A DNA stretch of 64,000 nt, taken from the NCBI GenBank assembly GCA_036013505.1, contig CP107851.1, positions 7,550,001 through 7,614,000 on the forward strand, written 5' to 3'. Positions 1-7,304 of this stretch are shown here, one piece after another (positions within the stretch are counted from its first letter, which is position 1; the number at the start of each line of letters is the position of its first letter). A program made the translations under genes and the position numbers. The DNA is from Streptomyces sp. NBC_00510 (GTDB taxonomy: Bacteria > Actinomycetota > Actinomycetes > Streptomycetales > Streptomycetaceae). Under the pieces are notes generated by a model, which ran no database searches, was not told where the DNA came from, and worked only from the letters and a program-made list of their open reading frames with translations.

Positions 1-395
1 AACTGGTACGCCACCCGGCGCCCGACGGGCCGTGGTGCCTCATCGACGTGGACGACCTCGGGCTCGGCGAGCCCGCCTGGGACCTGGCCCGGCCGGCGAT
101 GTGGTTCGCCGCCGGGCTGCTCGACCCCGCCGACTGGGGCCGCTTCCTCGGCGCGTACCGCGCCGGCGGCGGCCCCGCCGTTCCCGCGGACGGCGACCCG
201 TGGCCGCATCTCGACGTGGCGGCACGGGCGTTGGCGGTCCAGACCGCGGCGACAGCCGTCGCCAAGGCCGCGCAGGAGGGCCGCGCACTCGACGGGACGG
301 AACGGACCGTCCTCGATACGTGCCGCCGAATCGCGGAAGTAAGGTGCAGTTCTACGCCGGGGGAGGACCCCCGGCCGGCGCGAACGAGGAGATGA
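1..395 (+). CDS. phosphotransferase (APH-like), C-terminal part
   Basis: The frame is already open at the window edge (first full codon at base 3), so only the last ~130 residues are present. The segment LIDVDDLGLGEPAWDLARPA matches the C-terminal lobe of the aminoglycoside/choline kinase-like (APH) family. In this family the aspartates of an 'IDWE/DVDD' motif bind magnesium and the sentence 'G-x-P-A-W-D-L-A' follows. The substrate cannot be inferred; many Streptomyces APH-family genes are not antibiotic resistance genes. The catalytic HxD loop lies upstream, outside the window. The gene ends 7 bp before the next ORF, so the two are probably co-transcribed. Confidence 0.75.
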   Translation, partial: LVRHPAPDGPWCLIDVDDLGLGEPAWDLARPAMWFAAGLLDPADWGRFLGAYRAGGGPAVPADGDPWPHLDVAARALAVQTAATAVAKAAQEGRALDGTERTVLDTCRRIAEVRCSSTPGEDPRPARTRR

Positions 396-402
396 GCCGA
401 CG

Positions 403-693
403 ATGCTCTGTCCCAAGTGTCATGGCCCGATGCAGACGTTCACCCGCAGCGGCGTCCAGATCGAGCAGTGCGGCAACTGCCGGGGGATCTTCCTGGACTA
501 CGGGGAGCTCGAGGCGCTGACCCGCATGGAGTCGCAGTACGCCCAGCCCGCCCCGCCGCCGCCCGGTTACCCGCAGGCGTACCCGCAGCAGCACGCCGCC
601 CCGGCCTGGGGTGCCCCGCACGGCGGGCACCACGGGGGCCACCACGGCCACCACAAGCAGCAGAGCTGGGCGCACATGCTCTTCTCGTCATGA
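403..693 (+). CDS. small zf-TFIIB-type zinc-ribbon protein
   Basis: This 96-residue protein has two CxxC pairs (C3-P-K-C6 and C23-G-N-C26) in a short N-terminal ribbon, followed by GIFLDYGELEAL, the signature of the zf-TFIIB family. The rest is a Pro/Tyr/Gln-rich linker and a His/Gly-rich tail (residues ~70-90, HGGHHGGHHGHH) that could bind metal. A GAGGAG ribosome site lies 11 bases before the ATG. It is cytosolic with no membrane segment. The function of this family is not established. It follows the phosphotransferase gene closely and is closed by the hairpin at 699-730. Confidence 0.8.
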   Translation: MLCPKCHGPMQTFTRSGVQIEQCGNCRGIFLDYGELEALTRMESQYAQPAPPPPGYPQAYPQQHAAPAWGAPHGGHHGGHHGHHKQQSWAHMLFSS

Positions 694-698
694 CACGA

Positions 699-730
699 CC
701 GAGGGCCGGAGCGAACGCTCCGGCCCTCGG
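699..730. terminator. bidirectional terminator hairpin
   Basis: A perfect 15-bp inverted repeat (699-713 pairs with 716-730) with an AA centre lies between the plus-strand zinc-ribbon gene and the 3' end of the minus-strand tRNA cluster. It can serve both units. There is no clear U-tract, as is common in Streptomyces. Confidence 0.75.
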
Positions 731-734
731 CTGC

Positions 735-809
735 TGGTGGACGATACTGGGATTGAACCAGTGACCTCTTCCGTGTCAGGGAAGCGCTCTCCCGCTGAGC
801 TAATCGTCC
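735..809 (-). tRNA. tRNA-Val (GAC), copy 1, CCA encoded
   Basis: On the minus strand the acceptor 5' arm GGACGAT (809 to 803) pairs with ATCGTCC (745 to 739). The D-arm contains TTAGCTCAGC. The anticodon stem CTTCC/GGAAG closes the loop CTGACAC with anticodon GAC. The T-arm has GGTTCAATCC. The discriminator is A at 738 and the bases TGG at 735-737 encode the 3' CCA. It is the last gene of the five-tRNA cluster. Confidence 0.95.
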
Positions 810-838
810 TCGGTACTGCGGGTGGTTCTGGTGCAGCG

Positions 839-910
839 TGCGCGATACTGGGATTGAACCAGTGACCTCTTCCGTGTCAGGGAAGCGCTCTCCCGCTGAG
901 CTAATCGCGC
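839..910 (-). tRNA. tRNA-Val (GAC), copy 2
   Basis: The body is the same as copy 1 (anticodon GAC, loop CTGACAC) but the acceptor stem is changed to GCGCGAT/ATCGCGC. Both sides changed together, so pairing is preserved. Discriminator A at 839; CCA is not encoded. Confidence 0.95.
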
Positions 911-957
911 TCGGGTCCCCCGTGCCGAAGCGTTGGAGAAGGCCCTCCCGGGCCCAG

Positions 958-1029
958 TGGACGATACTGGGATTGAACCAGTGACCTCTTCCGTGTCAGG
1001 GAAGCGCTCTCCCGCTGAGCTAATCGTCC
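958..1029 (-). tRNA. tRNA-Val (GAC), copy 3
   Basis: The sequence is identical to copy 1 over the mature tRNA body, with acceptor GGACGAT/ATCGTCC and anticodon GAC. The discriminator is A at 958. CCA is not encoded, unlike copy 1. Confidence 0.95.
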
Positions 1030-1033
1030 TCAG

Positions 1034-1104
1034 AGGTGGAGACGGGATTTGAACCCGTGTAGACGGCTTTGCAGGCCGTTGCCTCGCCTCTCGGCCACTC
1101 CACC
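1034..1104 (-). tRNA. tRNA-Cys (GCA)
   Basis: A 71-nt cloverleaf with acceptor GGTGGAG/CTCCACC and anticodon stem ACGGC/GCCGT around the loop CTGCAAA (anticodon GCA). The discriminator is U73, the cysteine identity base, at position 1034. The T-arm is GGTTCAAATC. CCA is not encoded. Confidence 0.95.
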
Positions 1105-1131
1105 AGCGCGGGGGCGGTGACCCCCACTTCG

Positions 1132-1204
1132 AGCGGACGACGAGATTCGAACTCGCGACCCTCACCTTGGCAAGGTGATGCTCTACCAACTGAGCCACGT
1201 CCGC
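1132..1204 (-). tRNA. tRNA-Gly (GCC)
   Basis: A 73-nt cloverleaf with acceptor GCGGACG/CGTCCGC, D-arm GTGGCTCAGTTGG, anticodon stem TCACC/GGTGA and loop TTGCCAA (anticodon GCC). The T-arm is GAGTTCGAATC and the discriminator is U. It is the first gene of the cluster, about 65 nt downstream of the likely transcription start. Confidence 0.95.
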
Positions 1205-1276
1205 AGTGTCTCCCCCGGAGCTCGCACCCGGGCGGGACCTCCGCCGGTACGCTTCCGCGTCCCGGCGACGAGTTGA

Positions 1277-1305
1277 ACTCTAGCGGATTACGGCTCCGCC
1301 ACCAA
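1277..1305 (-). promoter_or_regulatory. promoter of the Gly-Cys-Val3 tRNA cluster
   Basis: On the minus strand a -35 TTGGTG (1305 to 1300), a 17-bp spacer and a -10 TAGAGT (1282 to 1277) form a good housekeeping-type promoter. No other promoter is needed for the five tRNA genes, which are separated by only 25 to 50 bases. Confidence 0.6.
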
Positions 1306-1406
1306 AACGCGTTTCCGCAGCGTGCCGGGTCGGTGACCAGCGCATCTCGCTCGTCGCCGCCGACTTAGACTCGCACTCGCCCCACCGGACCGACCTGGGA
1401 AGCCCC

Positions 1407-2474
1407 GTGCCCGACCTCGAGCCCCTCGCCAGATTCGGCGGCCTCGTCGCCTCCGACCTGCGGGATGTCACCACCGACCCGGCCGCGCTGGACTCCTCCG
1501 GCTTCTGGGCGGTGGTCGCCGGCTTCGAGGGCGACATGGTCTGCGCGCGCTTCGGGAACGTACGGCCGGAACCCGCCGTGGCCGCCCCGCACCGGCTCTG
1601 GAAGGGCCCCGCCCGCGGCGACTGGACGTCCTCGCTGGACCGCGCCGGGTACACCGCCGGAGTGCGCCGCGTCCGCGAGTACATCGCGGCCGGCGAGGTC
1701 TACCAGGCCAACCTCTGCCGGGTGCTCACCGCGCCGCTGCCCGATCCGGACGCCGACGTCGACGCCCTCGCGGCCGTCCTGGCCCGCGGCAACCCCGCCC
1801 CGCACGCGGGAACGGTCCGGCTGCCCGCGCACGGCATAGAGGTGGCCAGCGCCTCCCCCGAACTCTTCCTGCGCCGCCGCGGCGAGGTGGTCGAGTCCGG
1901 ACCCATCAAGGGCACCGGCCGCACCGAGGCCGACCTGCTCCCCAAGGACCACGCCGAGAACGTCATGATCGTCGACCTGGTCCGCAACGACCTCGGGCAG
2001 GTCTGCGCCACCGGCACGGTCAGCGTCCCCGACCTCTGCGTCGTGGAGAAGCACCCCGGCCTGGTCCACCTCGTCTCCACCGTGCGCGGCGAACTGCGCG
2101 AGGGCGCCGGCTGGGCCGCACTGCTGGACGCCGCGTTCCCGCCGGGCTCCGTCACCGGCGCGCCCAAGTCCAGCGCCCTGCGCATCATCGCCGAACTGGA
2201 GACCGCCCCCCGCGGCCCCTACTGCGGCGGCATCGGCTGGGTCGACGCCGACCGCGGCACCGGCGAGCTCGCCGTGGGCATCCGCACCTTCTGGATCGAC
2301 CGCGCCGCCCCCGGCGGCCCCGTGCTGCGCTTCGGCACCGGTGCCGGGATCACCTGGGGCTCCGATCCCGAGCGGGAGTGGGACGAGACGGAACTGAAGG
2401 CCTCCCGGCTGCTGGCAGTAGCGTCGGGTACGTACGACTCGAACGAAGGCGAACGGAACCATGGGGCAGAGTGA
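1407..2474 (+). CDS. pabB: aminodeoxychorismate synthase component I (chorismate-binding)
   Basis: This 355-residue protein consists mainly of the chorismate-binding domain. The motif PIKGT (K168) is the aminodeoxychorismate synthase variant; anthranilate synthases carry PIAGT. The C-terminal half has the magnesium/chorismate motifs DLVRNDLG, GSVTGAPK and GIGW. It converts chorismate plus ammonia to 4-amino-4-deoxychorismate for folate synthesis. It is shorter than E. coli PabB (~450), lacking most of the N-terminal subdomain, as in many actinobacterial versions. The GTG start has GGGAAG upstream. It overlaps the following lyase-like gene by 14 bp, which suggests the two act together. No glutamine amidotransferase partner is in this window. 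Confidence 0.85.
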   Translation: MPDLEPLARFGGLVASDLRDVTTDPAALDSSGFWAVVAGFEGDMVCARFGNVRPEPAVAAPHRLWKGPARGDWTSSLDRAGYTAGVRRVREYIAAGEVYQANLCRVLTAPLPDPDADVDALAAVLARGNPAPHAGTVRLPAHGIEVASASPELFLRRRGEVVESGPIKGTGRTEADLLPKDHAENVMIVDLVRNDLGQVCATGTVSVPDLCVVEKHPGLVHLVSTVRGELREGAGWAALLDAAFPPGSVTGAPKSSALRIIAELETAPRGPYCGGIGWVDADRGTGELAVGIRTFWIDRAAPGGPVLRFGTGAGITWGSDPEREWDETELKASRLLAVASGTYDSNEGERNHGAE

Positions 2475-3324
2475 CACCGTGAGCACGACCACCGCCGGCG
2501 CGATCTGGGTCAACGGCGCGCTGCGCGAGACCGACGAGGCGTCCGTGTCCGTCATGGACCACGGTCTGACCGTCGGGGACGGCGTCTTCGAGACGCTCAA
2601 GGCCACCGGCGGCACCGCCTTCGCGATGGACCGCCACCTGCGCCGGCTGGCCCGCTCCGCGCGCGGCCTCGGCCTGCCCGAGCCCGACCTGGACGAGGTG
2701 CGCCACGCCTGCGAGGCCGTCCTCGCCGCCAACCCGGCGCCCCACGGCCGGCTCCGCGTCACGTACACCGGCGGCACCTCGCCGCTCGGCTCCGAGCGCG
2801 GCACCACCGGCCCCACCCTGGTCGTCGCCCTCGGCGCCGCGACCGTCCGCCCCGACACGACGGCCGTCGTCACCGTCCCCTGGACCCGCAACGAGAAGGG
2901 CGCCCTCGCGGGGCTCAAGACCACCTCGTACGGGGAGAACGTCGTGGCCCTGGCCCGCGCCCACCAGCACGGCGCCTCCGAGGCGCTCTTCGCCAACACG
3001 CAGGGACGGCTCTGCGAGGGCACCGGCTCCAACGTCTTCGTCGTCCTCGGGGGCAAGCTGCTCACGCCGCCGCTCGCCTCCGGGTGCCTCGCCGGGATCA
3101 CCCGGGAGCTCGTCATCGAGTGGGCCGGCGCCGAGGAGGCCGACCTGCCCTTCGAGTCCCTCGCCGAGGCGGAGGAGATCTTCGTGACCTCCTCGCTCCG
3201 CGACGTCCAGGGCGTCCACCGGGTCGACGACCGCGAGATGGCCACCGGGGCCCGCCCCGGCCCGGTCACGGCCAAGGCGATGCGGGTCTTCGCGGAGCGG
3301 TCCGTGGAGCACCCGAACCCCTGA
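2461..3324 (+). CDS. class IV aminotransferase / aminodeoxychorismate lyase-like
   Basis: This is a PLP fold-type IV protein of 287 residues. The PLP lysine lies in GLKTTSYGEN (K153), and the cofactor phosphate region is seen in EGTGSNVF. The family includes PabC and branched-chain aminotransferases, which are hard to separate by sequence. Its overlap with pabB favours 4-amino-4-deoxychorismate lyase, giving p-aminobenzoate plus pyruvate. The start is either ATG 2461 or GTG 2479, the latter having GGGGCAGAG upstream. A small CCGGGG/CCCCGG hairpin follows at 3326-3341. Confidence 0.8.
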   Translation: MGQSDTVSTTTAGAIWVNGALRETDEASVSVMDHGLTVGDGVFETLKATGGTAFAMDRHLRRLARSARGLGLPEPDLDEVRHACEAVLAANPAPHGRLRVTYTGGTSPLGSERGTTGPTLVVALGAATVRPDTTAVVTVPWTRNEKGALAGLKTTSYGENVVALARAHQHGASEALFANTQGRLCEGTGSNVFVVLGGKLLTPPLASGCLAGITRELVIEWAGAEEADLPFESLAEAEEIFVTSSLRDVQGVHRVDDREMATGARPGPVTAKAMRVFAERSVEHPNP

Positions 3325-3389
3325 ACCGGGGCGGTCCCCGGTGGTTGAACCCGTGACGTAACCGCGGCGACCCGGTAGAACTCCACACC

Positions 3390-4250
3390 ATGACCACCAC
3401 CCTGCGCCCGGCCGAGCCCGAACAGCGCTGGCGCGGCGGAGTACGCGCCCGCCGCTTCCACGTCTGTGTCAACGGGCGCCCGGTGGGGGAGACCACCCTG
3501 TGCACCGACGCCCGGTTCGGGCCCGAGGTCGGGCGCATCGCCGCACTGCGGATCGACCACGACCAGCAGCGCCGCGGCCGCGGCACGGTCGCGGCCCTCG
3601 CCGCGGAGGAGGTCCTGCGGGGATGGGGCTGCCGCCGCATCGAGGTCTCGGTGCGGACGGAAGACACGGCCGCGCTCCGGCTCGCGGGCGTGCTGGGGTA
3701 CGTCGTCCGCAATCGGAACATGCTCAAGGCGCTGCCCGACGCGCCGCCCGCGCTGCCCGGCGGCAGCGTCGTGCGGCCCATGACGGAGGCGGAGTACCCG
3801 GGGTGGGCGGCCCGCAAGCAGGACGAGTACGTCCGGTCCTGGACGCGGCGCGGCGTGCCCGAGGCGCAGGCCCGCGCCAAGGCCCGGGCGGACGACCTGG
3901 CCGCCCTCCCCGAGGGGCTCGCGACGCCCGGCGCGGTGCTGAGGGTGCTGGAGGTCGGTGGGGCCGGTGGGGCCGGGGAGGCCCGGGAGGCCGGGCAGGT
4001 GGTGGGGGAGTTGTGGGTGGGGCGCAGGGACGAAACCACGGGGTTCGTGTTCGACGTCCACGTCGCCGAGGGGCACCGGGGCCGGGGCCACGGGCGCACG
4101 CTCATGCTCGCCGCGGAGCGGGAGTGCCTGGCGGCGGGGCTGCGGTGGATCGGGCTCAACGTCTTCGCCGGGAACGAGGCGGCGGAGGGGCTATACGGGG
4201 CGCTGGGGTACGGGGTGACGGAGGTGCATTTGGCGAAGCCGCTTCTCTGA
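3390..4250 (+). CDS. GNAT N-acetyltransferase with two GNAT domains
   Basis: This 286-residue protein appears to be a tandem GNAT. An N-terminal copy carries the acetyl-CoA loop DQQRRGRGTVA (residues ~56-66). A C-terminal copy carries EGHRGRGHGRTLM (~228-240) followed by NVFAGNEAAEGLYGALGY, a typical beta5/alpha4 end. Between them is an Ala/Gly/Glu-rich linker (residues ~190-205) whose codons are low-complexity GGGGCCGG runs. The acceptor substrate is unknown. It is monocistronic and ends at the repeat region 4262-4590. Confidence 0.8.
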   Translation: MTTTLRPAEPEQRWRGGVRARRFHVCVNGRPVGETTLCTDARFGPEVGRIAALRIDHDQQRRGRGTVAALAAEEVLRGWGCRRIEVSVRTEDTAALRLAGVLGYVVRNRNMLKALPDAPPALPGGSVVRPMTEAEYPGWAARKQDEYVRSWTRRGVPEAQARAKARADDLAALPEGLATPGAVLRVLEVGGAGGAGEAREAGQVVGELWVGRRDETTGFVFDVHVAEGHRGRGHGRTLMLAAERECLAAGLRWIGLNVFAGNEAAEGLYGALGYGVTEVHLAKPLL

Positions 4251-4261
4251 GTGCCCGGGGT

Positions 4262-4590
4262 GGGGGTTGCGGCCGGTGGTTGTCGTGCGGGTTGTTTGCG
4301 CCTGCGGCGGGCGGTTTCCCCGCCGCCCGCCCTCCCCCAGCCTTCGGCCGGGGGGACCCCCATCCGGCGCGGTCAGTGACCGCCTCGCGCGGTCGTTGTG
4401 GGGTCGGTGCCGCGCCGGGGCACGCCCCCAGCCTTCGGCCGGGGGGACCCCCACCTCGGGGCTCGCGGTTTACCCCTACGTCGTTCGGAGCCGGGTCCCC
4501 CGCTCGTCGCCTGCGGGGGCACCCCGCCACACCCCCTCCGGTCGTGTGGGCGACTGACGGCCGGACGAGGTGGGGTAGCGGGCAGCCGTC
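4262..4590 (+). repeat. modular intergenic repeat, copy A (convergent gene ends)
   Basis: The 373-bp gap between two convergent genes is filled by repeat modules also found at 11860-12150 and, inverted, at 12165-12466. Module 1 is a 28-mer starting GTGCGGGTTGTTTGCG (4285-4312). Module 2 is a 29-mer CCCCCAGCCTTCGG...GACCCCCA, present twice here (4334-4362 and 4425-4453). Module 3 is a ~65-bp block around GGTCAGTGACC (4364-4426). Module 4 is CACCCCGCCACACCCCCTCC (4530-4549). Module 2 can fold into a C5/G5 hairpin and may terminate transcription from both sides. No coding gene is seen here. Confidence 0.85.
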
Positions 4591-4623
4591 CTACCCACCG
4601 GCGTGCACACGTCGGGATGTCGG

Positions 4624-5130
4624 TTACCGGCCCAGGGCGGCGTCCGCGAGGGACTCGATGCGGGTGCGGAGGCCGTCTTGGGACGTGCCGCCGTCGAGGC
4701 GTTCGCCGGAGATGACGTAGGTGGGGGTGCCGGTGACGCCGATGGCCTTGCCCTCGGCCTGGTCGGCGTCGACGACGAGGAGGTGCCGCCCGTCGACGAG
4801 CGCGGTGTCGACCTCCTCCGCGTCGAGGCCCAGGTCCGCCGCGATCTCGACCAGCAGTGCCTCGCCCCGTTCGCCCAGCTCGTCCGTGCGGGCGAGGACC
4901 GCCTCCGCGTACTCCCAGCCGCGGCCCTGGGCGATGGCCTCCTCCGCGGCCTGGGCGGCGGCGTAGGCGTGCTTGTGCTTCTCCAGGGGGAAGTGCCGCA
5001 GCTGGATCTCCAGGGCGTCGCCGTACCGGTCGCGCAGGGCGTGCAGGTCGGTGAGGGCGGTGGCGCAGTCGGGGCACTGGAGTTCGCACCAGTACTCGAG
5101 GACGACGGTGCGGGGAGTCGCTTCGTTCAT
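4624..5130 (-). CDS. DsbA-family thioredoxin-fold protein
   Basis: The 168-residue protein has a thioredoxin-fold start (VVLEYWCELQ) and a CPDC active site (C19-P-D-C22). The cis-proline loop is GVTGTPTYVISG (~residues 128-139). The helical insertion between them is that of the DsbA/FrnE group. There is no signal peptide, so it is probably a cytosolic thiol oxidoreductase or a glutathione/mycothiol-linked enzyme rather than an exported disulfide catalyst. It starts with ATG 5130, divergent from the membrane gene at 5257. Confidence 0.85.
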   Translation of the reverse strand: MNEATPRTVVLEYWCELQCPDCATALTDLHALRDRYGDALEIQLRHFPLEKHKHAYAAAQAAEEAIAQGRGWEYAEAVLARTDELGERGEALLVEIAADLGLDAEEVDTALVDGRHLLVVDADQAEGKAIGVTGTPTYVISGERLDGGTSQDGLRTRIESLADAALGR

Positions 5131-5256
5131 GGGGCCAGTCTCCCACCGGGGGAGGAGCCGTCCCGGAGATCACCCTGAGGTTGCCGCCGGGCCGTGGCCC
5201 GCAGGTGGGGGGCGGGTGCACGATGGAGCGAGCAGACCCTTTCGGAGGAGCTCCGC

Positions 5257-5703
5257 ATGCTGACCTCGACCGTGTGTGTCGCGCTGTCCGCGGCGGGCCT
5301 GGCGATCGCCCTGCTCACCGCCTACCGGCGCAGGTTCCGCAGGGCGACGATGATCGCGGCGGCGGCGCTGCTGCCCGTCGGCCTGTACATGACGGGCCTG
5401 GTCTCGCTGGCCGGGACCGTCGTCCGGGCCGTCGCCGACTGGGCGGCGGACCTGGTGTTCAAGCCGTCGGTGTGGGCGGGCTTCGCCGTGCTCGCCCTGT
5501 CGGTCGTGCTGTACTTCCTCGCGCGGGTGTCGGGGCGCCGCAAGGGCGTCGCGGAGGCGAGCCCGGGCCGGGCGGTCGCGTCGGGGGCGGGGGCGCCGGC
5601 TCTGGCGCAGGGGAAGAAACCGGTCCCGAAGGCGGCGAAGACCGATCCCGACCTGGCCGAATTCGGTGAGATCGAGGAGATCCTCAAGCGCAGGGGGATC
5701 TGA
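5257..5703 (+). CDS. conserved membrane protein, unknown function
   Basis: The 148-residue protein begins at an ATG preceded by GGAGGAG (5244-5250). Three hydrophobic segments are visible: ~3-21, ~33-50 and ~70-88. Basic loops separate them and a charged, Ala/Gly-rich cytosolic tail ends in DLAEFGEIEEILKRRGI. I do not recognise a catalytic motif. It is compatible with a small actinobacterial integral membrane protein of no assigned role. It stands alone, divergent from the DsbA-like gene. Confidence 0.7.
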   Translation: MLTSTVCVALSAAGLAIALLTAYRRRFRRATMIAAAALLPVGLYMTGLVSLAGTVVRAVADWAADLVFKPSVWAGFAVLALSVVLYFLARVSGRRKGVAEASPGRAVASGAGAPALAQGKKPVPKAAKTDPDLAEFGEIEEILKRRGI

Positions 5704-5846
5704 GCGGCGTGTTGGTGGCAGGGGGTGGCGAGGTTACGTCATCATCGCCCTGGCGGACCTCAACTACCGCCCCCTGAGCGGGATTTGGTGTGTCCGGGGG
5801 CGTACGGTTGTGCGAGTTCGCGCCCCTCCGAGCACACCGTAAGGCC

Positions 5847-5981
5847 ATGGAAGCCCAAGCAGACGACGACGAGCCCCGCGGCTGCCTGTTCGCGCTTTCC
5901 CAGCCGCCGCTCATGCTGTTCCTGACCGTGATCGGCAGTCTGCTCGCCTTCGGCGGGCTCTACGACCTCTGGCCGTTCTGA
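5847..5981 (+). CDS. 44-residue single-pass membrane protein
   Basis: This short reading frame starts at ATG 5847 and encodes an acidic head (MEAQADDDEPRGC), one hydrophobic segment (PPLMLFLTVIGSLLAFGGLY) and the end DLWPF. A weak AAGG site precedes it. Its 3' end overlaps the convergent CGNR gene by 22 bp. The protein-like composition and the clean membrane segment support a real gene. The function is unknown. Confidence 0.6.
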   Translation: MEAQADDDEPRGCLFALSQPPLMLFLTVIGSLLAFGGLYDLWPF

Positions 5982-6544
5982 GCCGGCACGGCGACGGCCT
6001 CGCGGCGGCGCGCCCGGTACGCGGCGACGTGGAGCCGGTTGCCGCAGGTGCGGCTGTCGCAGTAGCGCCGCGAGCGGTTGCGTGACAGGTCGACGAAGGC
6101 GCGCCGGCAGTCCGGGGCGTCGCAGCGGCGCAGCCGCTCCCGCTCCCCGGCGACGAGGAGGAAGGCCAGGGCCATCCCGCAGTCGGCGGCCAGGTGCTCG
6201 GCGAGGGAGGCGCCCGGGGCGAAGTAGTGGACGTGCCAGTCGTAGCCGTCGTGGTCGGTGAGCCGGGGCGTGGTGCCGGCCTCGGCGACGAGCGAGTTGA
6301 CCAGCGCCGCGGCCTCGGGCGTGGCGGGCGCGGAGAAGACCTGGGAGAAGAGCTGCCGTACGGCGCGCACCGCGACGAGGTCGTCCTCGTCGAGCGATCC
6401 GACGTCGCTGACCTCGTTGCGCTCCACGAAGGCGCGCAGCGCCGCGAGGTCGGCCAGACCCTCGCGGCCGTCACTCTCCGGGGTGGTGTTGATGAGATCC
6501 ACCACGCAGTCGAGTGCGCACCTGGTGTCATGGTTGATCAGCAC
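5960..6544 (-). CDS. CGNR zinc-finger (ABATE) protein, putative regulator
   Basis: This 194-residue protein has the two-part layout of the ABATE/CGNR family. An N-terminal alpha-helical stress-associated domain spans ~1-130. A C-terminal zinc finger follows (RCDAPDCRRAFVDLSRNRSRRYCDSRTCGNR, given here by its ends: Cys ~142, ~147, ~164, ~169). The CGNR motif is at ~169-172 and precedes a basic helix. The finger is thought to bind DNA, so a transcriptional role is inferred. It starts with ATG 6544 and is monocistronic. Confidence 0.85.
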   Translation of the reverse strand: MLINHDTRCALDCVVDLINTTPESDGREGLADLAALRAFVERNEVSDVGSLDEDDLVAVRAVRQLFSQVFSAPATPEAAALVNSLVAEAGTTPRLTDHDGYDWHVHYFAPGASLAEHLAADCGMALAFLLVAGERERLRRCDAPDCRRAFVDLSRNRSRRYCDSRTCGNRLHVAAYRARRREAVAVPAQNGQRS

Positions 6545-6700
6545 GGAATCGCTCTCTCCCTGGCCTGGTGGGTCGGGCGTTCCGGTGACTTTAGCGCGAG
6601 AGCCGTCGCCGTGGAGCGTGGTGCTCCCCGACGACGGCTCCGGCAGGTCGGGTCCGCGCCGTACCCCCGAGATGCGTACGGCGACGGACGGTCGGTGGAC

Positions 6701-7114
6701 TCAGCTCTCGGCGAGGATGTGCGAGAGCTCGGTGTCCAGGTCGAAATGACGGTGTTCGGTGCCGGGGGGCACCGCGGCGTCGGTCCGCTTGAGGAACGAC
6801 TCCAGGGCCCGCGCAGGGGCCTCGAGCAGCGCCTCCCCCTCCGGAGAGCTGAGGGCGATGCACACGACGCCCTGGCCGTGACTGCGGGACGGCCAGACCC
6901 GGACGTCGCCGGTGCCGGTGGGCCGGTGCAGACCTTCGGCGAGCAGGTCGCGGGCGAAGACCCATTCGACTGTCTCCTCGGCACCGGTGTGGAAGGTGGC
7001 GTGCACGGCGTAGGGATCGGCCGTGTCGTACCGCAAGCCCGCGGGTACGGGCAGTGACGATTCGCTCGACACAACGAGGCGCAGGTGCAGCTCGCAGCTG
7101 ACCGTGGTGTTCAT
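6701..7114 (-). CDS. ssgB: sporulation-specific cell division protein SsgB
   Basis: The 137-residue product has the SsgA-like (SALP) fold, and its length equals that of S. coelicolor SsgB. Known role: SsgB is recruited by SsgA to future septum sites in aerial hyphae and brings FtsZ there, so it is required for sporulation septation. Start ATG 7114 (MNTTVSCELHLRL), with GAAAGG about 12 bases upstream. In S. coelicolor its promoter depends on the stress/developmental sigma factor SigH. A long upstream extension of the frame lacks family features and is not used. Confidence 0.93.
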   Translation of the reverse strand: MNTTVSCELHLRLVVSSESSLPVPAGLRYDTADPYAVHATFHTGAEETVEWVFARDLLAEGLHRPTGTGDVRVWPSRSHGQGVVCIALSSPEGEALLEAPARALESFLKRTDAAVPPGTEHRHFDLDTELSHILAES

Positions 7115-7173
7115 AAGCGCCAGGGCCTTTCGCTCAGTGTGCGCTCGGGGATTCGCACGTCGGCGAAATCGAC

Positions 7174-7214
7174 ATGCCACCTGCGGGGACGTTGTAAACC
7201 CCTCTGACGGGTTT
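7174..7214 (-). promoter_or_regulatory. candidate ssgB promoter with 6-bp inverted repeat
   Basis: Upstream of ssgB, on the minus strand, GTTT (7199 to 7196) lies 17 bases before GGCAT (7178 to 7174). This resembles SigB/SigH-type GNNT...GGGTA elements. The same region holds a perfect 6-bp inverted repeat AAACCC/GGGTTT (7196-7201 and 7209-7214, 7-nt centre), a possible regulator site. SigH control of ssgB is known from S. coelicolor; the exact elements here are my inference. Confidence 0.35.
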
Positions 7215-7304
7215 GTGAGGGTTCCGGTACCTCGTCCGGCCGAGTTCTTTTCCTCCCCGGCGAGCCATTCCGGTGACGAAGTGGCTTCGGGTAAGTTTGG
7301 GAGC

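Noticed and set aside
1365..4091. Long minus-strand open frame opposite pabB, the lyase-like gene and the GNAT gene
   Set aside because: It runs antisense to three well-supported genes, is Arg/Gly/Ala-rich and has no domain. Such frames are a side effect of high GC3 in Streptomyces.
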